A DNA stretch of 8,234 nucleotides from SVTX01 sp045653805. GTDB lineage: Bacteria > Bacillota > Clostridia > Oscillospirales > CAG-272. The position numbers and the translations under genes were made by a program. The notes under the pieces were generated by a model that saw only the letters and a program-made list of their open reading frames with translations, searched no databases and was not told the origin of the DNA. The first letter of the stretch is position 1. Each line of letters starts with the position of its first letter. Shown piece by piece: positions 4,549 through 8,234 of the stretch. Where the stretch lies: positions 1 to 8,234 of the forward strand of contig JAZOMF010000087.1 in assembly GCA_045653805.1 (NCBI GenBank), written 5' to 3'.

Positions 4549-5460
4549 ATGAAAAAAATGATTGCAATCGCCCTTGCGGCAGTTATGGTGCTTTGCAGTA
4601 TGGCAGTGCTTGTTTCTTGCACTGAAGAAGAGAGCTTCTCGGCGGCTTATGACAAAGCCCTCGCAAGCATCGACTATGACGCTTCTGAATACACCAAAAC
4701 GCTCGTAGTTGCTATTTCTCCCGACTTTGCACCTATGGAGTTCTATGATACAGCAAAATCCGGCAATGATGCTATTGTAGGTTTCGACGTTCTTCTTGCT
4801 ACATATATAGCAAAAGAGCTTGGCATGAAGCTTAAGTTCGAGCCCATGTCCTTTGATGCTTGTATGGCTGCAGTTGCTTCCGGAAACGCGGATCTTGCTA
4901 TCTCCGGATTCTCTTGGACTGCAGAACGCGCTGAGACCTTCCTTATCTCCGACTACTACATTGCAGGTGAGAACGAGACCGAGCAGATCCTCATTACCAC
5001 CAAGGATAAGGCCGCACAGTTCACAGCAGATAAGACAGATTTCTCCGGCCTTAAGATAGGAGCGCAGGGCGGTTCTCTTCAGGAGCTCCTCGTTAAGGAG
5101 CAGCTCGTACCCAATGGAGCAGAGCTCAAGCTCTACAAGGACATCAATATTGCGGCTACCGCACTTGCTACTGGCGAGATCGACGCTCTTGCGGTTGCAC
5201 ACGGTAACGGCGAGGCACTCGCAAACGACAATATCGTTCTTTCCGACTACTACTTCGAGGTTGAAGAGAAGTACAAGAACAACGTAATTCTTATCAACAG
5301 AGAAGACGCTGAGCTTCTTGATGCTGTAAACGCGGCTCTTGCAAAGGCAATGGCTGCAGACGTTTACGACTACTGGTACGATTGCTGCCAGATCTACGCC
5401 GAAGTTAAGACCATCGATGAGCTTGGATTTGACGACGAAGGCAACAAGATCACTGAGTAA
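4549..5460 (+). CDS. Amino acid ABC transporter substrate-binding lipoprotein
   Basis: The 303-residue protein begins with a lipoprotein signal peptide (MKKMIAIALAAVMVLC...) and lipobox LVSC, so Cys24 would be lipidated and the protein tethered outside the membrane. The mature part fits family 3 binding proteins (SBP_bac_3): FAPMEF (60-65), GFDVLLA (78-84), and DLAISGFSWTAERAE (115-129), where R127 matches the arginine that holds the ligand carboxylate. GAQGGSLQE (171-179) opens the second lobe. The segment that normally carries the amino-group-binding Asp reads IDALAVAHGNG (211-221), with Ala217 at that place in my unaided alignment with E. coli GlnH. The specific ligand is therefore uncertain. 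GGAGG lies 8 nt before the ATG. It is first in the transporter operon and followed by a hairpin. Confidence 0.93.
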   Translation: MKKMIAIALAAVMVLCSMAVLVSCTEEESFSAAYDKALASIDYDASEYTKTLVVAISPDFAPMEFYDTAKSGNDAIVGFDVLLATYIAKELGMKLKFEPMSFDACMAAVASGNADLAISGFSWTAERAETFLISDYYIAGENETEQILITTKDKAAQFTADKTDFSGLKIGAQGGSLQELLVKEQLVPNGAELKLYKDINIAATALATGEIDALAVAHGNGEALANDNIVLSDYYFEVEEKYKNNVILINREDAELLDAVNAALAKAMAADVYDYWYDCCQIYAEVKTIDELGFDDEGNKITE

Positions 5461-5473
5461 TTTATAAATAACT

Positions 5474-5504
5474 GAGCTGCCGCGCTATTTCGGTGCGGCG
5501 GCTC
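5474..5504 (+). terminator. Intercistronic hairpin between binding protein and permease
   Basis: GAGCTGCCGCGC (5474-5485) pairs with GTGCGGCGGCTC (5493-5504) around a 7-nt loop, giving a 12-bp GC-rich stem with two wobble pairs. A T6 run appears at 5513-5518, 8 nt beyond the stem. The gap makes it a weak terminator at best. It more likely stabilises or partly ends the binding-protein message, the usual way such operons produce more binding protein than permease. Confidence 0.7.
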
Positions 5505-5542
5505 GTGTTATGTTTTTTGAAATTGATAAAACGGAGAAAAAT

Positions 5543-6283
5543 ATGGATATAATCACAACATTGGAGGATTTTGTTGCAAACCTTTCCAGTAACTATTTGT
5601 TTACATTGGTTCAGGATATGGTAAAGATCTTCACAAGAAACTGGAAGCTGTTTTTGGTCGAAGGTCTTACCGCAACTATACTCCTTTCACTAATGACAGT
5701 GTTTTTTGGAACGATCCTTGGTGCGGCTTTTGCTTTGATCAAGACGAGCAAAATAAAACCCTTGAAATGGTTGATCAACGCAATTGTTGAGGTCGTTCGC
5801 GGCACACCTATGCTGCTTCAGCTTTATATTAGTACATTCCTCTTTCCCTTATTCGTGCCCCAGCTCAACGATTTGTCAAATAAAGCGCTTATTTGTGTGT
5901 CGATCACGCTGATACTTAATAGCGGAGCGTACGTATCCGAAATCATCCGCTCGGGAATCGAGGCGGTGGACAAGGGCCAGACAGAGGCGGCAAGAAGCCT
6001 TGGACTTACCGGCACGACCACGATGATACAGATCGTCCTTCCTCAGGCGGTAAAGAACATCTTGCCCGCGCTCGGCAACGAGTTTATCACCATTATTAAG
6101 GAGACCTCGCTGGCTTCTACCTTCTACGTGGGCGAGCTTATGACGCAATACAACAAAATCTTGGGCAAGTCGCACAATTCGCTTGCGATCCTTATGATAA
6201 TCGGTATCATCTATTTTGTGTTGAATTTCGTGCTTTCAAAGCTGCTCGGTATATTGGAAAGGAGAATGAAGTCTCATGCTTGA
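5543..6283 (+). CDS. Amino acid ABC transporter permease (HisM/GlnP family)
   Basis: The protein of 246 residues is the inner-membrane channel of a polar amino acid importer. Hydrophobic segments lie at about 35-65, 76-105, 116-135, 172-186 and 212-237. The family-typical VVRGTPMLLQ (84-93) is present. The EAA loop that docks onto the ATPase is EAARSLGLTG (148-157) followed by the PQA of 167-169. The frame extends 11 codons upstream to ATG 5510, but that start has no ribosome binding site and sits in the T-run after the hairpin. ACGGAG (5531-5536), 6 nt before ATG 5543, favours the shorter form. Its stop overlaps the ATPase start by 8 nt, which suggests translational coupling. It probably acts as a homodimer, since only one permease gene is present. 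Confidence 0.93.
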   Translation: MDIITTLEDFVANLSSNYLFTLVQDMVKIFTRNWKLFLVEGLTATILLSLMTVFFGTILGAAFALIKTSKIKPLKWLINAIVEVVRGTPMLLQLYISTFLFPLFVPQLNDLSNKALICVSITLILNSGAYVSEIIRSGIEAVDKGQTEAARSLGLTGTTTMIQIVLPQAVKNILPALGNEFITIIKETSLASTFYVGELMTQYNKILGKSHNSLAILMIIGIIYFVLNFVLSKLLGILERRMKSHA

Positions 6284-7214
6284 TATAAAAAATATATATA
6301 AAAGCTTTGGTAATCTCAAGGTCCTCGAGGGCGTATCCACGAAGATTGAGGATGGAGAGGTTGTGGCTCTTATCGGAGCATCCGGTTCGGGTAAGTCCAC
6401 GCTTTTACGTTGTATGAACCTGCTTGAAACTCCTACCTTCGGTGAGGTTTGGATGGACGGTAAACTGCTGACTCCCGTTGATCCTTATCTTCATCCCGAG
6501 GTTATTAAAGCATCTAAAATGTATAAAAAGCTTATAAAGTCGGGGATGGAGCCTGATGCTGCCGTTGCCAAGATCAAGGCGGAGGATCTTCTCAATGAAA
6601 CATTTTCGTCGGCAGAGGGCAAGGAGTATCAGAAAGAGATTAAGAAGATCTACAAGGAGAACCATATTGATATAAATCTTGCCCGTGAGGATATGGGAAT
6701 GGTGTTCCAGCAATTCAATCTTTTCAATAATAAGACTGTTTTGCAGAATATAACTCTTGCACCTATGAAGACCCGCGCAAAGCAGATGATGAAAGAGGGC
6801 AAGACAAAAAAAGAGGTAAAGGAATACTACGAGCAAAAGGCGATGGCATTACTTGCCCGTATAGGTCTTGAGGATAAGGCACACGCCTATCCCTCAACGC
6901 TTTCCGGTGGACAAAAGCAGAGAATTGCCATCGTAAGAGCGCTTGCGATGGATCCCAAGGTCTTGCTTTTCGACGAGCCTACAAGCGCACTTGACCCCGA
7001 GATGGTTGGAGAGGTGCTTGACGTTATGAAGAAGCTTGCGGACGAGGGAATGACCATGGTTGTCGTAACCCATGAGATGGGATTTGCTCGCGAGGTGGCA
7101 GACCGAGTTCTCTTTATGTGTGAAGGCAAGATCGTTGAGGACGATACTCCCGCAGAGGTATTTGACAATCCCAAGCATCCCAAGCTTCAGCAGTTCTTGA
7201 AGTGCGTGCTTTAA
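6276..7214 (+). CDS. Amino acid ABC transporter ATP-binding protein with enlarged insertion
   Basis: All ABC ATPase motifs are present: Walker A GASGSGKST (34-42), Q-loop VFQQFNLF (143-150), signature LSGGQKQR (209-216), Walker B VLLFDEP (229-235), D-loop SALD (237-240) and switch His266. It is closest to GlnQ/HisP-type proteins and would energise uptake together with the permease. It has 312 residues instead of about 240-250. The extra length lies mainly between VWMDGK (58-63) and REDMGMV (137-143), a lysine/glutamate-rich, probably helical insert of about 65 residues. A smaller insert at about 165-186 adds more charged residues. GGAG (6261-6264) precedes the ATG by 11 nt, and the start overlaps the permease gene by 8 nt. 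The motifs look intact, so the protein should be active. Confidence 0.95.
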   Translation: MLDIKNIYKSFGNLKVLEGVSTKIEDGEVVALIGASGSGKSTLLRCMNLLETPTFGEVWMDGKLLTPVDPYLHPEVIKASKMYKKLIKSGMEPDAAVAKIKAEDLLNETFSSAEGKEYQKEIKKIYKENHIDINLAREDMGMVFQQFNLFNNKTVLQNITLAPMKTRAKQMMKEGKTKKEVKEYYEQKAMALLARIGLEDKAHAYPSTLSGGQKQRIAIVRALAMDPKVLLFDEPTSALDPEMVGEVLDVMKKLADEGMTMVVVTHEMGFAREVADRVLFMCEGKIVEDDTPAEVFDNPKHPKLQQFLKCVL

Positions 7215-7217
7215 TTT

Positions 7218-8048
7218 ATGTTAATTAAGATCACTAAAAAATTAAAATTTTATATCCCGATAGAGCGGTCAATAGCGCGAAAAGTGGCGATCGCTACGGT
7301 GGCGACGTTGGGGGCGCTGGTGCTTATAATCGGTATTGTTTGCGCGGTGCTTTTTCTTCAGACCGACAGATTGACCGTGGAAGCGGGAAATGTTATCTCT
7401 GCAGAGATGCTGACGGGCGATCCCGATGCGTACTTCGGCGCGGATTTTGACCCCGAAGCGGTGAAGGGCGTGGGCGTTTACTATTTTACGGTGTATTCGG
7501 GCGGCAAGGAGCGACAGGTTCGACTTGAAGTGGTCGACACCAAGGCTCCCGAGATTGAGGTCAAGCGTATAAAGTGGCCCATCGGTCGCGTTCGCGCGCC
7601 AATAGCCGAGGATTTTATCGGTAGCGTGGTTGAGGCAAGCGAATTCAGCGGATATTTCGTGGAGGAGCTGCCCGAGTTTACGAAAATGGGTGAGTATCGA
7701 GCCAAGGTGAGATTTGTAGATGAATCGGGCAACAAAACCAAGATATTTGAGGCCTATCTTGATCTGGTTTCGGATGGTGAAAAACCCACGGTCGAGCTGA
7801 CGGTCAGTAGCGTTACCGCTAAAATCGGTTATGATAATGCGGCGGCAGAGAAGTTGATATACAATGAAATTGCCACCGTGAAGGACAACTGCGCAGGGGA
7901 TACGAGAGTTGAGATCGACGACAGCGGCGTTAATTATAATAAAAAAGGAAGATATACTGCGTACGTCTACGGCTACGATATGGTGGGTAACAGAAGCGAA
8001 AAGGTCGCCTTGACGGTCGAGGTCGTTGACGTCCCCGAGGAAAACTAA
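7218..8048 (+). CDS. Single-pass membrane protein with extracellular Ig-like repeats
   Basis: I do not recognise a named family. The 276-residue protein has a basic N-terminus (KKLKFYIPIERSIARK), one strong membrane helix (about 23-47) and an outside portion of roughly 228 residues. That portion appears to hold three Ig-like modules (about 51-107, 109-184 and 188-272), each ending in a G-x-Y/YYFTVY strand. The second and third also carry D-x-x-GN turns (DESGNK, DMVGNR), and the junctions read DTKAPEI and DGEKPTV, the pattern of DUF5011/bacterial Ig-type folds. It begins 3 nt after the ATPase stop and lacks a ribosome binding site, so it is probably translated by coupling within the transporter operon. 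A role in surface attachment or envelope organisation is possible; a direct role in transport is not shown. Confidence 0.85.
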   Translation: MLIKITKKLKFYIPIERSIARKVAIATVATLGALVLIIGIVCAVLFLQTDRLTVEAGNVISAEMLTGDPDAYFGADFDPEAVKGVGVYYFTVYSGGKERQVRLEVVDTKAPEIEVKRIKWPIGRVRAPIAEDFIGSVVEASEFSGYFVEELPEFTKMGEYRAKVRFVDESGNKTKIFEAYLDLVSDGEKPTVELTVSSVTAKIGYDNAAAEKLIYNEIATVKDNCAGDTRVEIDDSGVNYNKKGRYTAYVYGYDMVGNRSEKVALTVEVVDVPEEN

Positions 8049-8061
8049 TATTAATAATGAT

Positions 8062-8088
8062 AAAAACGGCGAACAATCCGCCGTTTTT
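8062..8088 (+). terminator. Rho-independent terminator of the transporter operon
   Basis: AAAAACGGCG (8062-8071) pairs with CGCCGTTTTT (8079-8088) around a 7-nt loop, followed by further T and A/T-rich sequence. It lies 13 nt after the stop of the membrane-protein gene. Confidence 0.93.
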
Positions 8089-8134
8089 TATTATTCAAAT
8101 TTTGATTTGTCGGTGGGATAACGACACCCTAAAA

Positions 8135-8231
8135 CCGTAGGGCGGTGCCGATTTGCTTGCAAATGAGGTGTCGCCGTTTCATTGATTTGAAAATATTCGT
8201 CACGGGACGCCGAGGACGTCGTCCCCTACGG
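8135..8231 (+). repeat. Two-hairpin intergenic repeat, copy D
   Basis: CCGTAGGG (8135-8142) and CCCTACGG (8224-8231) bound a 97-bp element in the same orientation as copy A (219-320). The left hairpin (8141-8175) again carries ATTTGC-TT-GCAAAT (8151-8164). The hinge (about 8177-8202) is AT-rich but has diverged, and the right arm is GGGACG...CGTCCC (8204-8225). Sequence outside the arms differs from copy A, so conservation follows the folded parts. The window ends 3 nt later. Confidence 0.85.
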
Positions 8232-8234
8232 TCT

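Noticed and set aside
4531..5202. 223-codon minus-strand frame antisense to the binding protein gene
   Set aside because: It is antisense to a clear lipoprotein gene, is rich in Cys and His typical of reversed coding sequence, and has no promoter or ribosome site.
6405..6836. 143-codon minus-strand frame in the ATPase gene
   Set aside because: It overlaps the insertion region of the ATPase. I considered whether the insertion was a separate gene, but the plus frame is continuous and all ATPase motifs are in frame on both sides.

Overview
The window looks like chromosomal DNA of a low-to-mid GC Gram-positive bacterium, most likely an anaerobic gut member of the Clostridia (an Oscillospiraceae/Ruminococcaceae-type genome). 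The reasons are the gene order ylxM-ffh-rpsP-khpA, near-perfect sigma-A promoters, strong GGAGG ribosome binding sites, U-tract terminators with A-rich left arms, a lipoprotein signal peptide on the solute-binding protein, and intergenic repeats ending in CCGTAGGG/CCCTACGG. The exact lineage is inferred, not shown.

Layout. Positions 1-135 are the 3' end of an unidentified plus-strand gene, closed by a terminator (144-169). Positions 181-540 are non-coding and hold two inverted copies of a two-hairpin repeat. A promoter (541-568) then drives a single gene for a DUF2974/Mbeg1-like alpha/beta hydrolase (697-1755). A bidirectional terminator (1761-1798) separates it from a convergent minus-strand housekeeping operon, transcribed ylxM, ffh, rpsP, khpA (4153 down to 1828). 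This operon has a consensus promoter (4225-4253) and a perfect palindrome over its likely transcription start. Many Firmicutes continue this operon with rimM-trmD-rplS; here it stops after khpA.

From 4318 rightward, a divergent intergenic region holds a solitary terminator-like hairpin and a strong promoter. It leads into a plus-strand polar amino acid ABC transporter operon: lipoprotein binding protein (4549-5460), hairpin, permease (5543-6283), ATPase (6276-7214) and a single-pass membrane protein with Ig-like extracellular repeats (7218-8048). A terminator (8062-8088) ends the operon. A third copy of the two-hairpin repeat (8135-8231) closes the window.

How the genes work together. The minus operon makes parts of the protein-targeting and translation machinery: SRP54, its small HTH partner, ribosomal protein S16 and an RNA-binding KH protein. 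The plus operon is a self-contained importer whose binding protein, permease and ATPase form one complex. Its fourth gene is probably co-transcribed, but its role is unknown.

No CRISPR array, phage, toxin-antitoxin, defence or biosynthetic cluster is visible. The most interesting non-routine signals are the modular two-hairpin repeat with compensatory changes between copies, the ylxM start-site palindrome, a roughly 65-residue insertion in the ABC ATPase, and an apparent loss of the amino-group-binding aspartate in the binding protein.
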